Below, piece after piece: positions 26,735 to 43,500 of a stretch of DNA of 64,000 nucleotides (positions are counted from its first letter, which is position 1; every line of letters starts with the position of its first letter). The notes beneath the pieces were generated by a model. The model was not told the DNA's origin. It searched no databases and worked only from the letters and a program-made list of their open reading frames with translations. The DNA is from Fratercula arctica (Eukaryota > Chordata > Aves > Charadriiformes > Alcidae), in NCBI GenBank assembly GCA_947846985.1, contig CANTUZ010000006.1:45863707-45927706 (forward strand), given 5' to 3'. A program made the translations under genes and the position numbers.

Positions 26735-27141
26735 AGTCTAACAGATGTAAACTATTTATTGAATATTTGCCACCAATATTGTTAAATACATAATCTTGCA
26801 GTTTTCCGCTTTCAAGTTAAAATGTCAGAAACAGAACACCAAATATTTACAATTCTTATAAGGAATGTTACATAATGACACATTAAGGCGTAAATTCTTT
26901 TGGCTTATAATTCTGAAAAGAATGATAATAGCAAAAAGTGATGCAAAATCTTCATTGTGAGATTATGATTAAGCTACAATGTTTTACAAAAATATGGTGT
27001 AAGATGGCAATAATCCCATTCAAAATCCTGCATTAGGCCCCTCAAGAGGGGCTGATAATTTATACAGTCAAAACTTTAAAATTTACATATAAAGGTACCC
27101 TATCCACCATTGAAAAGTACAACTCTCAACATATACAGTTT
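26735..27141 (-). other. PDCD10: PDCD10 3' untranslated region (inferred extent)
   Basis: This is the sequence between the TGA and the first canonical poly(A) signal, about 400 nt and AT-rich. It contains a 16-nt near-palindrome at 27037-27052 able to form a 7-bp GC-rich stem. The end is inferred as about 20 nt beyond AATAAA. Longer isoforms ending further left cannot be excluded from sequence alone. Confidence 0.75.
26755..26760 (-). promoter_or_regulatory. PDCD10: Poly(A) signal AATAAA of PDCD10
   Basis: On the minus strand the sequence reads CAATAAATAGTTTACATC, with a T/G-rich stretch (ACTGTCTTTTTGTATG) following as a plausible downstream element. It is the first canonical hexamer noticed after the stop codon. 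Confidence 0.75.
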
Positions 27142-32824
<5,683 letters not shown>

Positions 32825-35800
32825 CTATAGAAGCAAAAAACTCCTCATTCACTGAAATGTTTCTTTTTTTTCCTCGTTGTGCAAGAATACTTGAAGAGCT
32901 TGGAAAATATATTGTCCTTAGGTTGTGCGAGAGAAAAAACAAACAAACAATTATGAATGCTAATGACTGACAGGCTCTAAAAATGAAAAGGCACAGAACA
33001 ACATTAGTTTGTTACTGCCTAGAAACTAGGAATTACTTATGACATGAATTGAGTAAATATGGAATGACCATTTCATGTAACTTTAAAACCCTAATTGAAA
33101 TCTATTAAGTGAACAGATATTTTAAGGAGTAAGGTACTACCAAAAGTAGTTTTACTTTAAGTTCTTATGGAATTAATTTTCCTGAAAGAAGTTATTTTTT
33201 TGATATGTATTACAAAAATCTTGCCACCACTCGTAAGCAGCAGGAGATTCCTGACCACTTGCATATACAAACAGCTTGAAAAGCATTACATGCTGTAAAC
33301 CCCAAACCCGTACAGATGCATTATGACAATTAACATTAAGAGTACCTATAAATATTCTGTATTTTTGCATATACATCAAGCTGTGTTTCTGCTCGAGATC
33401 TGTGCCTGCTTCCTACCTATTTGAATTCCAAATACTACATCTTTAGTTTTATATAAGCAGAAGTCTGAAGTCGTGTTTTGACTCCGGGTGTGTCAACAGC
33501 TATGTTAACTCAATGGAAAATTATTGTTCCAGTAACTGAACCTAGGCTTTGAAAATTCTCCACCCAGTCCAGCTCATCATCTCCAGCATGGAATGATCAT
33601 TGCTCAGACCTTGACATTATGTGGAAAAGAAGAAAGGTCACCCTACGGTTCCTAAGAAGTCTTTGTTACAGCCTGCTATATTTTCGGTTCATAAGATTCT
33701 TTTAAAATATTTTATGTAACATAATTGAGTTTAAAGATCTAAAGTCCAAGTTAAGAATAAAGATACACAGAAAGAGATTTAACAGTTTTAATTTTAACAT
33801 TTGCATTAGAGGACTTTTTTTTCTTCTTAACAAGCTTCAGACCTCAGGCATTTGTATGCTCGTGCACTGCTTTTATTGATATTTTAGTATGAAGTGGAAA
33901 AAGTGAAATTTTTAAGAAACAGCAGAAGCTACTACAGTAATCAATATCACTATCCCAATAGTCTGAACAGGTTAAAAACGCCAAGATATTTTTTCAAGCT
34001 AAATTCCTCATTATGCTCTGCACTGGCTAAAAAACTCGAGGCTGTTTAAATAGAAGAAGAGATATTCTTTTTTGCCCAAAGCTATCATTATACAAGTGAA
34101 ATTTGTTATTGATTACAGTAAGCACAGAGAAGAACCTGGATGACTACAAATCCTGCCCATGCCAGGCGGGTTGGAACTAGATGATCTTTAAGTCCTTTCC
34201 AACCCGAACCATTCTATGAAATATCATGCATGTCTCATCTGAGCATGTTAGTAGGCAGCATGAATACACTCAAAAGTGAGAAAACAAGTGAAGGACAGGT
34301 CACACTACAGAAACTGCCAACAGTTAAAACGTGATTTGAAAAAAAATTAAACATGGATATAGTAACAAGTAACAGCTCTTTATACAAGGCTTCTGACATG
34401 GACTACTTAATGCAAAAATCCCATCTTTGTTTCTCTTGCATTTCCAAGCCCTTCAACATCACACACATGAGCTGACTCCCATAGCCACAGAACATGATTA
34501 CTGAGACTTTAAAAAGGGGTCTGTGTAGATGAGATACGTCCACATGGATGGAACTGCAAAAAATCAGGACTCTCACATTTTTATCACCTACCAGTAGATA
34601 TTTTACAGCTGTCAAGAACATAGAAGAACACAAGTAATTTTCATCATTCCTCAAGAAGTTGAATATCTTTAAAGAACTTGGTTCAGAGTTACATAAATGC
34701 GTGCAAGGTCTACTCACATGGAGGGGTAAGGAACTTGCCTGAACAAGTTTTCACTCAAAACTGCAAGTACAAGCTGTCCCATTTATTATACATGCATATT
34801 CCCTGCACTAAAGACCCTGGCATGAAAGGGGCAGAGTGGATGGAGAGCGGTGTGTTTTACTGTGTAATTCTGTGCTTCTCGAAGTTCAGTAAAAATATCT
34901 ACTAACAAGCATCACTGAAGACAGCATTTACAGATTAATTTACTGCAAGTTTTTATCTAGAGTACCATATTCTCAACGGAATAACTTTTAAAAACAGCTA
35001 AATCAGGTCATTGAACATTATTCTAGTCTACCCAAAAGATTTTTGATCATAGAAACAAGGGCAAAAAAAGGACAAAATAATCATTAGATACAATTACTTT
35101 GTTTTTATGGGTTAGCGGTATCTGCAAAGAAAAGGAAATACTAACTGAAATGATGGATTTTTATGATGGTGAAAACCTATTACACTGTGGACTACCACGA
35201 AGAACTCATTTTCTCCTGAAGAGCCATAAGGTATTGTTACTAACCCACAGTACAGTTAAACCCTCCATATAAAAACAATTATATGCTGTCTATTACCTCT
35301 TTACTAGACACTGACATTCTTCAAACAAAATATAAATCCAAGGTTTTGTGTTAACACGAAGGATACAAGTGTTGCAACAGAAGACAAGAGGTAGATTTAA
35401 ATATACATGCACACAAGAAATACTTAAGAACATAAAACACTTTTGTTGCCAACATATGAAAAGAAATATATTCAATATATCACAGTGGTTGTTCATTATT
35501 CCAGAAATCTTCCCATCTTCCAGAAGATACACTAGGTAGCATCACGCTGTCATGCAAGTATCTGACTGATAACAGTGCCACACCATTTGTCTTTGCAATT
35601 AGGAATCAACTTCATCACATCCTTCAGATGTAACTTAGATGCACTGCAGTCTTCACTAGTGTTAAATAGCCGGGATAAAAATCTCCCCAATAACCCCACA
35701 TTTATTTGCATTACAGAAGGACAGTTTGTCACAGCTGCACTAAGCCACATACAAATGTCTTTGAAGAAGGTCTCAATCCTGACTATGGACCAAAACCCCA

Positions 35801-38800
35801 TGAAACCTGAAGCTTCTGTTCTATTATTTAGATAAATTATTAGAAAGTCCACCAGCCTTCAAAATGGCCTGAATAAAGCCAAATTTAAACGCACATTACC
35901 ATGCAGCAACTAGGAGCTTTCAGTATTTCTTCTGGTATGTGATCAAAAGCAGACATCTGCATAGCTACCAAACTTTATGGCAACACTGCCTTCTTAAAGC
36001 TTAACTTCAGTTCACCACAACCTCAAAAGAGTCTTTTATTTGACATTAGTTTATCCTAGTTTCACCTGCCAATTGGGTTTTTACATTCTCAAAAAAAATG
36101 GAATAGATTCCATGAGAGGGTGATTTATTAGAACACAACAACATACTTGTGTGGTTCAGGACATCCTGGCAAATTACTGTAAAATGCAAAAAAGGTGTTA
36201 CTTAACTGGCAAACTTGTTAATTGGTCTGAGGAGGAAGAGAAGGAGAAGATAGTAGGATATGCTGTCTGGAATAGACAGGCTGCCAAATACTCTACATGC
36301 AAGCCTGATCTTTCTTCTTACAGTGATCCCATAGATTCCAATCTGTATATATGTAATTAGAAGTCATGCTTCATGCTACATCATCAGATGAAAACAAACC
36401 ATGAGAGAGAATGTACAGAATGATATACGGAATTTAAAGAGAATCTAAATTTGAAAACTACACTAAAATGCCAGTCTTAAACCATCGAACACATGAAGCT
36501 GCATTCCGAGAGATGTACTGAAATGGAATATATACTTTCAATGTCAGTATAAATTTTAAATTCTAACCTTTAAGTTCCAGAACCAAAATATTAACCCAGC
36601 TATTCAGGAAGCACTGAGAGAACTAGTACATTTTAGATGAGGAACTAGTTTGGAAGGATTCTTTGATAGACCTATTCCCTCATACCCATCCAATGACATT
36701 TTAAATCATTCAATTGAACTTTATCAGAAAAAAGACTACATTAAGATAAAGTTCCTGTAAGCCAAAAAGGGTAAATAGCAAAAACCACACTTCCAAAATG
36801 TACAGCTACCATTATCAGCATCTAATGTGATAATTTGCTTTCTCTAATCTGTCTCATTTACTGACAGACTTTTGGTCATGCACTAAAATGAAGTAGCAGA
36901 ACTGCAGAGCTACTTAATAAGAATACAACTACCACAGAGTGCCATAATCTTCCCCAAACCCACATCTGCTCATTGGCCAGGGTGAAAACAAGCAAGGATT
37001 CCATGAAAGCAAGATATTTGTTTAACCCTATCTTTGGAAATAGTATTTAAGGAGAAGAGAGCAGAGTCTCATGATTACAACATTTAAAGGGTTTTAAAAC
37101 AACAGAAACACTAGGTATCAATTGTCAGGATTTTAATCTTCAGTTATGTGATCAGTAGATCTACCTATGCACTCATATTGTCTTTATTCCCTTCTTCAGG
37201 CTCCATCTACCTTAGATCCAAAAAACTTTAAGCACCTAGACATTAATACTCTTTTTTTAGAAAAGTACTAAAGAGGAATAAGGCCTGAGGTAGTGATCTA
37301 ACAGAATTATTATTTCAGTGGTTGACTTCTAGCAAAAATTACAGCTCTATTTCTGACAGGAAAAACTTTCCTTAGTGCGAAGAAGTTCTGCTCCATGTTT
37401 TGCAGTGAGGATTCAAGGGGAGGTTTTACCTTTAACCTGATCTGAGCCCCCTGAGTTACCAGGAAAAACTAATTTAAGTTCAGAAAGAAAGAGTGGGCAA
37501 AGGGAAACAGCACCATGAATTCCATCCTGAATTCAGAGACAAATAGAAGCCAAATTTTTGCAAGACCAATGTGCATGGGAGGCGGGAGTTCAGGTAATTT
37601 ACTAATTACAGCTGCAAATTTTACAGAAGGACAAAAATTTGCAGAGTATGCTCTTTTAACAATAAGCATACCTCATGCATAGCTTGGTAACTAAGTTTCC
37701 CTTATTAATGGTCACTTAAAAGAAATAAAAAAACCACCCGACACTCCTTTTCCTTGTCAGATGGTAACTTACCTGCCAGCACTGTATTTCAGTTATAGAT
37801 TGTAATTATTTCCCAATGTATAACTTAGACTATATTGTACAAAGCTTGAAGGCTTTGTCTTTCAGATACAGAGCTACTTTGCTTCTTTTTAAAACTGAGG
37901 TGACTTCATGACAGTACGGTTGAATTAATTGGAACTGCTACAACTATCTCTGTATTTTAAAATCAGTAAAGATAACAAGAAACTTAAAAAAGGTACTTTA
38001 CGCCACCAGTTCCATATTTCACTGAAGAGTTAATAAAGGAAATATCACCCAAAAATAGCATTGAAGTTTTAAAAGTACCTTTAAACGTTTCTTGCTAGAA
38101 TAGAGATATACAGTTTTCAAACATCTTCACACACATATAGCCACTTACAGTTGAGTTCACTCCGACAAAGCATAACTGCTTGTGCGTTTTATTGTTTTAA
38201 GATCAATTCGTATGACTAATTTAAGTACCATACGAACATGCAATAAATCCCAGATGTCTATTTTTGGAATTATATCAACTTAAAAAACAAAATCCAAGCC
38301 TACTCTGAAGTCAGGCTTACACTTAGTTCATATTCCTTTGCAATGCTGAACTTCAAAATGGAAGTGATTTAGTCTGACCTAATACCCCCAGCTTCTGCGT
38401 CTGTCTACCACATAAGAACCTACAGCCTCCTGGACTATGCCCCAATTTCACTAGTTAGCAACATTAAGATTATTATACAGTATAGCTGAAGCAGGTAATG
38501 TTTTTTGGCATACATAATCATGACAAAATATCCCCGCTTCTCTTTCTTTTTTTCCTCATTGGGAATGTGAAAGCAAAGCTATTACGTTATCAAACGCTAA
38601 GAGGTAAGATACAGTTTCAAAATACACTCCAACAAGTAAACAAATACCAGAGAGCAATTAGTTCTTCTGATAACAGGAACAGCACAAACCTGGCCCAAGG
38701 TTTCAATCATCTACCTGTGCCCCAGCATGTGTAAGCTACAGGAAGGGAACTAACCCAACGCACCAGCTAAGCGAGCAGTTTAATGGGACACCGAAGCGCT

Positions 38801-39256
38801 GCAGCTCTCCCCAGACTGTTCGGTGACTCGGGGGAGCACAGCCCGGGCTACCCGCCGTCTCTGCCCGGCAGGGAGCGGAGGTCTGCGGGAAGGAGCCTCG
38901 TCCTCTCCCCTACCTGAGGCGGCACCGACCGCGGCCACCTGACAGCGCTCCGCTCCGGCGGCAGGACGAGCTAAAAATAATAACACATCCGGGCCTACGC
39001 TTCCCAGGCCCGGCCGGCCCCCCCCACCCCCCCTCCCCCGGGACTCGGCCCAGGCCGAGGGGCCTCAGGCCGGGCAGCTCCCACCACCGCGAAGAGGGAA
39101 AGGCCCCAGGGGACAGAGGGCAGCGGGAAGGACGGGGAGAAGGGCAGGCCCTCGCCCCAGGGCGGGAGGAAGCGGGGCCGGACCCTCTCGCCAGCAGGGA
39201 GGGGACGGGACACCCTCCGCTCTCCCCACACAGCGAGGCCCCAAGGCCGCACTCAC
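32825..39256 (-). other. PDCD10: PDCD10 5' intron region (noncoding)
   Basis: This stretch separates the first coding exon from the CpG-island first exon. It is AT-rich and contains one short CR1 3' fragment (34153-34221). Human PDCD10 has alternative noncoding 5' exons, so some may lie here, but none could be identified by eye. The short open frames within it do not resemble protein families. Confidence 0.6.
34153..34221 (+). mobile_element. CR1 3'-end fragment in PDCD10 intron
   Basis: About 70 bp match the CR1 3' tail only: TTGGAACTAGATGATCTTTA, then CCTTTCCAACCCGAACCATT and CTATG. It lies antisense to PDCD10 in its 5' intron. Confidence 0.85.
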
Positions 39257-39500
39257 CTGCGGCCGCCGCTCCTCCACCCGCCCTGACCTCCCCGCGATAG
39301 GCCTCAATGCTAGAAAGAGTTTTACGCTCCTAGCGCGGCGCAGCCCCGAAGGGCGAGCCAGGCCCTGCGCAAGTACACTAGCGGACACCCCCCTTCCCCC
39401 TCCACGCCACCCCAAACGCCCTCACTCCTCCGCAGGCACACGCCGGGAAGAGAAAGGAAAGGCGGCAGCGGGGCACAGTGCAGCACCTCACCTCCCCCCC
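39257..39500 (-). other. PDCD10: Candidate PDCD10 noncoding first exon
   Basis: A strong minus-strand donor, GCAG followed by GTGAGT, places an exon end at 39257 inside the CpG island. Transcription would start upstream, to the right, so the right boundary given is only a guess. Further good donors lie at 38914 (CTCAG before GTAGGG) and near 39490 (GGAG before GTGAGG), so alternative first exons are likely. Confidence 0.5.
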
Positions 39501-39536
39501 GACCCGCGGAGCTCTCGAGTGGGCTTCACCGCCCCG

Positions 39537-39545
39537 CCGGAAGCG
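39537..39545 (+). promoter_or_regulatory. ETS/GABPA-like site
   Basis: CCGGAAGCG fits the ETS core CCGGAAG and sits in the divergent promoter between the two inferred first exons. Confidence 0.5.
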
Positions 39546-39648
39546 CCCGTAAGGAGGAAGCGTCCGCCGCTGTTACCACACACCAGGCGTTGTCCGGAAC
39601 TAACCGTCAGCCGCGCGTGCCCTTGGGGTTTGTAGTCCTCCGGCCGCG

Positions 39649-39667
39649 ACTACGAGTCCCACAATGC
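39649..39667 (+). promoter_or_regulatory. ZNF143/STAF binding site (SBS)
   Basis: ACTACGAGTCCCACAATGC matches the long SBS consensus (ACTACAATTCCCAGAATGC) at 16 of 19 positions. Such sites are enriched in CpG-island and bidirectional promoters. A weaker copy on the opposite strand (ACTACAAACCCCA) lies just to the left at about 39622-39635. Confidence 0.8.
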
Positions 39668-39704
39668 CACGCGGCGTCGGGGCGGAGACAGGCGCGAGGA
39701 GCGC

Positions 39705-39709
39705 CCAAT
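39705..39709 (+). promoter_or_regulatory. CCAAT box
   Basis: CCAAT followed by GGGAGC lies about 40 bp left of a run of GC boxes and about 150 bp before the inferred rightward donor, a usual place for an NF-Y site. Confidence 0.5.
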
Positions 39710-39744
39710 GGGAGCACGGGGCCGGCGGGGATGGGTGGGGCTTC

Positions 39745-39759
39745 GGCGGGGCGGGGCGG
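39745..39759 (+). promoter_or_regulatory. Tandem GC boxes (SP/KLF sites)
   Basis: GGCGGGGCGGGGCGG contains two overlapping GGGGCGG cores close to the likely rightward transcription start. Confidence 0.55.
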
Positions 39760-39769
39760 TGAGACTACC

Positions 39770-39855
39770 TTGGCGTTGGCGGCGCCGGGCGCACACCGGC
39801 GGCAGAACGCGGAGCGGTGGGAGGCGGTGGCAGCAGCAGCGGTAGGAGCGGGGCG
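39770..39855 (+). other. SERPINI1: Candidate SERPINI1 noncoding first exon
   Basis: A plus-strand donor (GCG before GTGAGT at 39856-39861) lies to the right of the promoter motifs. SERPINI1 is head-to-head with PDCD10 in vertebrates and begins with a noncoding exon, so this exon is assigned by gene order rather than by coding sequence. The left edge is a guess. Other possible donors are at 39759 (GTGAGA) and 40085 (GTGAGT). Confidence 0.45.
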
Positions 39856-40069
39856 GTGAGTGTGCTCGTCCCTTCGCTGCTGGTGGTACCGGGGGTGTTT
39901 GCGCGTGTGCTGGGAGGCGGCTCCGGTTTATCTCTTAAATTGAGTCAAGCTTTTCATGGTGTGTTTGGGTACGCGTGTCCGGGCGGCGGCTGTGCGGAGG
40001 GGCGTCTGTCCGCGCGGGGGGCCGCCGGTGGGAGCGGAGCGGCGGCACGGCCCGGGGCGTTCCGTTAGC

Positions 40070-40112
40070 GGCTGAGGGGAGGCGGTGAGTTCCGCCTGGC
40101 TGAGGGGAGGCG
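40070..40112 (+). repeat. Direct repeat GGCTGAGGGGAGGCG, two copies
   Basis: Identical 15-mers lie at 40070-40084 and 40098-40112, offset by 28 bp. The first is followed by a potential GTGAGT donor. The unit shares CTGAGGGG with the minisatellite 300 bp to the right. Confidence 0.85.
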
Positions 40113-40400
40113 TTCATGAACGGACGTTGTTCCCCACCGTTATGAGAACTTCTGAGGGAAAGAAAAAAAAACCCCAAACGCCCGTCAGGTGTTGGGTCGC
40201 CCTTCGTCTCTTTGGCAGCGGCGGGGAGGAAGCGGCTCCCGCCGCCCGGGAGCCCAGGCGCCCTCGGCTCCGTTCGCCAGCGGCTGCGCCTCCGCACGAA
40301 CGCTCTGTTTTCAAGTTGAACTGTGTTAAGTGCGGCAGCAGCAGTTCTCAAAAACCCGTCCGTGCCGAAGAAGGGGGTGTCGGGCGGGTCTGTGCGGCTC

Positions 40401-40526
40401 TGAGGGGGCTTCTCTGAGGGGGCTTCTCTGAGGGGGCTTCTCTGAGGGGGCTTCTCTGAGGGGGCTTCTCTGAGGGGGCTTCTCTGAGGGGGCTTCTCTG
40501 AGGGGGCTTCTCTGAGGGGGCTTCTC
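40401..40526 (+). repeat. Minisatellite, 14-bp unit, 9 copies
   Basis: Nine consecutive copies of TGAGGGGGCTTCTC start at 40401 and repeat every 14 bp. They are essentially identical, which suggests recent expansion and likely length polymorphism. Each unit has a run of five G on the plus strand. The array sits at the right edge of the CpG island, in the inferred 5' intron of the rightward gene. Confidence 0.95.
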
Positions 40527-40560
40527 TCCTCTGTGTCACGCTCCTTCCGTTCGTTTGTTC

Positions 40561-43500
40561 AGTGCTCTGCAGACGGTATGTCTATGTGGAGTATTTTGTC
40601 TTTTGGCTGTTAAAAAAAAAAAAAAACAAACCCACAAGTAAGCTTATGTATTCTTTGTCGAGGTAGTTGCTTCAAGTTTAAAATTATACTTAAAACGAGC
40701 TCAATTGTTGAAGTGTTGGGTTTGTATCTGTGTTTCTGATGCATCAGAATGCTTTTTTTTTTTTTAATACTGATCAGTATTGTCTAACACTAATAAGACG
40801 CATGAATTCCAATCAGAACATGTGAATGAACAGCTAAAGTATTAAACTTGTCAAACATTGGGTGTAACTTCTTGCAGCAGTGAGATGACAAAGTGGGAAG
40901 ACTTTGATGTCTGTCTGTGGGAACAGACAGGTTGTGTGCACGTATCCATGTACGTTACTGGTCCCCATCACCTTCGTGTAGGTGAGCAAGAACACTGAGT
41001 GGGGGGAAAAAAAGAAAAAAAAAAAAGAAAAAAAAGGACCCGGGTGTTTGTACTTTATTATGTGTACTGAATTTTCTCCTCCCACACCACCTTGTTTTGC
41101 TTTAATTAGATCTATGTATCATCTCTCATATATCAAATACTCCACGCATCTTGGTATTAAGGGACTACTTGAAACTTGCGTAGTGTGTATGAATTGTGTA
41201 TTATTAATCGGCTGCTGTCTCTGATTCCCCAGTTCTTGTCTCATCATTTTTGATGCGATCAGTACTTCAGTCTAACAGAAAATGATGCCATTCTGCTTAG
41301 GTGAGAGACATTTACCAAAATGTCATCGCGTAGATTGAGCCAAATGCATGTCTATGGTATTTTATCCTTTCAGTGAAATTAGTATGTTTTTGTGTAAAGC
41401 TACAAAGCTGCAGTCATACTAGTGCTAACACTTAAAATACAATATGCTATCCCCTTCTATCAATTTTGTGATACTTTTCCAGATTCTGTTTTTTTGTTAA
41501 GCAGTGAGGTCTTGGACCAGATTTACCCTTTCCTATTTTTATGTCCATTGTATTTTTCAGAATTGTTGCGGTTTGGCTGAGTGTGATGAGGATTAACTGT
41601 CAAGGAGGTGAGGGAAGGGGGAGGAATGATTGTTGGCTTTTTCTTTTAAGGTATGGATTGTCTACAAAATCACACAGGGCAATTTAAGAGGTAATACACA
41701 ATGAAGGTTTATGACAATGTTAAGTTTGATATTAAATGCAGTCCTGAGTTCCAAAATTTATCTTCACAAGACTTTCCATTCTATGTATTCAAATTGTTAA
41801 GTCGAGTTTGAGATAGGGTTTGAGTTTTTAAATTTGCTTTGACTTTGTCTCCCCATCTGCCATTTTCATTGAATGGTTTGTTTACATGTATGTGAAAGTA
41901 TTCATGAAGTTGTCACTCATCTACTTCCATATTCATTGTTGAAAGCACACGATGTCCTGCGTGTCTGTTGGCCTACTGAATGCTTCAGCTGCAGCACTGC
42001 CAGCTGAAGTTGATTCCAAAAATGGCCTCGGATTAATACCTGTCTGAGCTGCTAAGTGACTTGCTTCCTGCGGGAGCGTGCTGGTGTGGTGTGTTTCTGT
42101 GCCTCTTGTTAAGACTTGGGTCTCTTGTTTCCTCCTCTCATCTGTCCCTCTCATAGGGAAGAATGTGTATATGTTCATACCTAGTCTGGCAGAGTTCTAG
42201 GAGCAGGTGTCTGTGAACACTACATTGTTGTAATATTGCTTTTGAAATTTATTCTGTAGATGTAAATGTAATGTTTATGCATAATTCAAGTCAATTTATA
42301 ATCTTACGTATCACAAAATGTAGCAGTGGAGAGGAGTTAGTGCTCGTAGGATTCTTCACGCCAAGAGCTAGCTACTCTTAGCTCTTCAAAGTCCTTTTCA
42401 ACTAGCAGACCTAATTTTTTTTTTCTCAAAACTTCAAATTTGATTTTTGGTTGCTTATCACTCATGAAGACACGTTTTTGGCATGGCTGAATACCTTTTA
42501 AAATAATTTCTGACAATCCATGTTTTGTGTAGGCAATACGTTACCCTGTTTTTGTAAAACATAGGCTGAATATGAATTAATATAAGGCATGTTTGTCCTG
42601 TACTCAGTCTTTAGGCTGTCCTCATCTTTATTATTTGTGTGTTCAAAATAATGTTAAAAACCGGTGCATAAATATGGATTTAAAAATTAATGCCTGGTTT
42701 TCTTTATTTTATGTACACTTGCATATCTCTGATACAGTCAGTATCTCTGGTTACATGTCAGTATAATGGGCAGATGGGAGGGAAAGACATCTATATAGTC
42801 ATCTGTGACTAGAGATAACTTTGAATTTTTCCTCAAATACATGAAAGACCAGAGTAGTTAACTTAAATTTGGAAATATCTTTCAAATATTTGGGTTTGTG
42901 TCTTTTGAGTACAGTTAGTCTTGTGAACTGGATGACAAAAGGTTAGCAGGGGTTGGGGTGGAAATAATGTAGCATGCATTCCTGCAGGAGGAAAGGACAT
43001 ACTGAATCTTGAATGATTGACTTGACAGAACAACGCATTTTCTTTAAATGTCTTTGTAAAATTGTGCTGGAGACAATTGATCTATCCACTTCAAGACAAA
43101 AAAAAAATAAATTCCACAAATTATAAGGGTAAAGTTTTAGATTTATTTTCCCTCTGTACTTGGTATTTAAAGCAGTACAGAATTACAGGGATGTAAGTAA
43201 ACTGCATCAATGACGTTAGGAATATATATTTTTTATAGTGCAAATAGCTTAGTATAGTCATTAGAAAGGGGGGTTATGTTGGAGAAGGTCTGTAACAACA
43301 CAGTACTGTGAGAATTCAAGTAGCATGAATGCCTGTATGAAATCTCTTCAATTTCCTGACTTCACTGAAAGAATGCCATGTTATCTTTTTTCATTTTCCC
43401 TCCCCAAAATTCTATTTCTAAAAAAGTAATTACATATTTTACTAAACGTAAATGTAGATAACATAATCTGTGCATTTTGCTAGTAAGTAAAGCTACGCTA

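Larger units (their letters stand above)
38770..40560. promoter_or_regulatory. CpG island with divergent promoter (PDCD10 / inferred SERPINI1)
   Basis: The base composition switches abruptly from AT-rich flanks to a CpG-dense, GC-rich block. Canonical donors point away from each other: minus strand at 39257 and plus strand after 39855. This matches the head-to-head PDCD10-SERPINI1 arrangement with a shared promoter known from human. The core between the donors holds ETS-like, ZNF143-type, CCAAT-class and GC-box motifs and no obvious TATA box, which fits a housekeeping-type bidirectional promoter. The open frames crossing this block are products of its GC content and not genes. Confidence 0.88.

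Noticed and set aside
38780..40420. Several long frames on both strands in the CpG island
   Set aside because: Composition-driven (Arg/Pro/Gly/Ala-rich) and mutually overlapping; the block is a promoter.
40348..40539. Repetitive protein (period 14 residues) on the minus strand
   Set aside because: It is the translation of the 14-bp minisatellite, not a gene.
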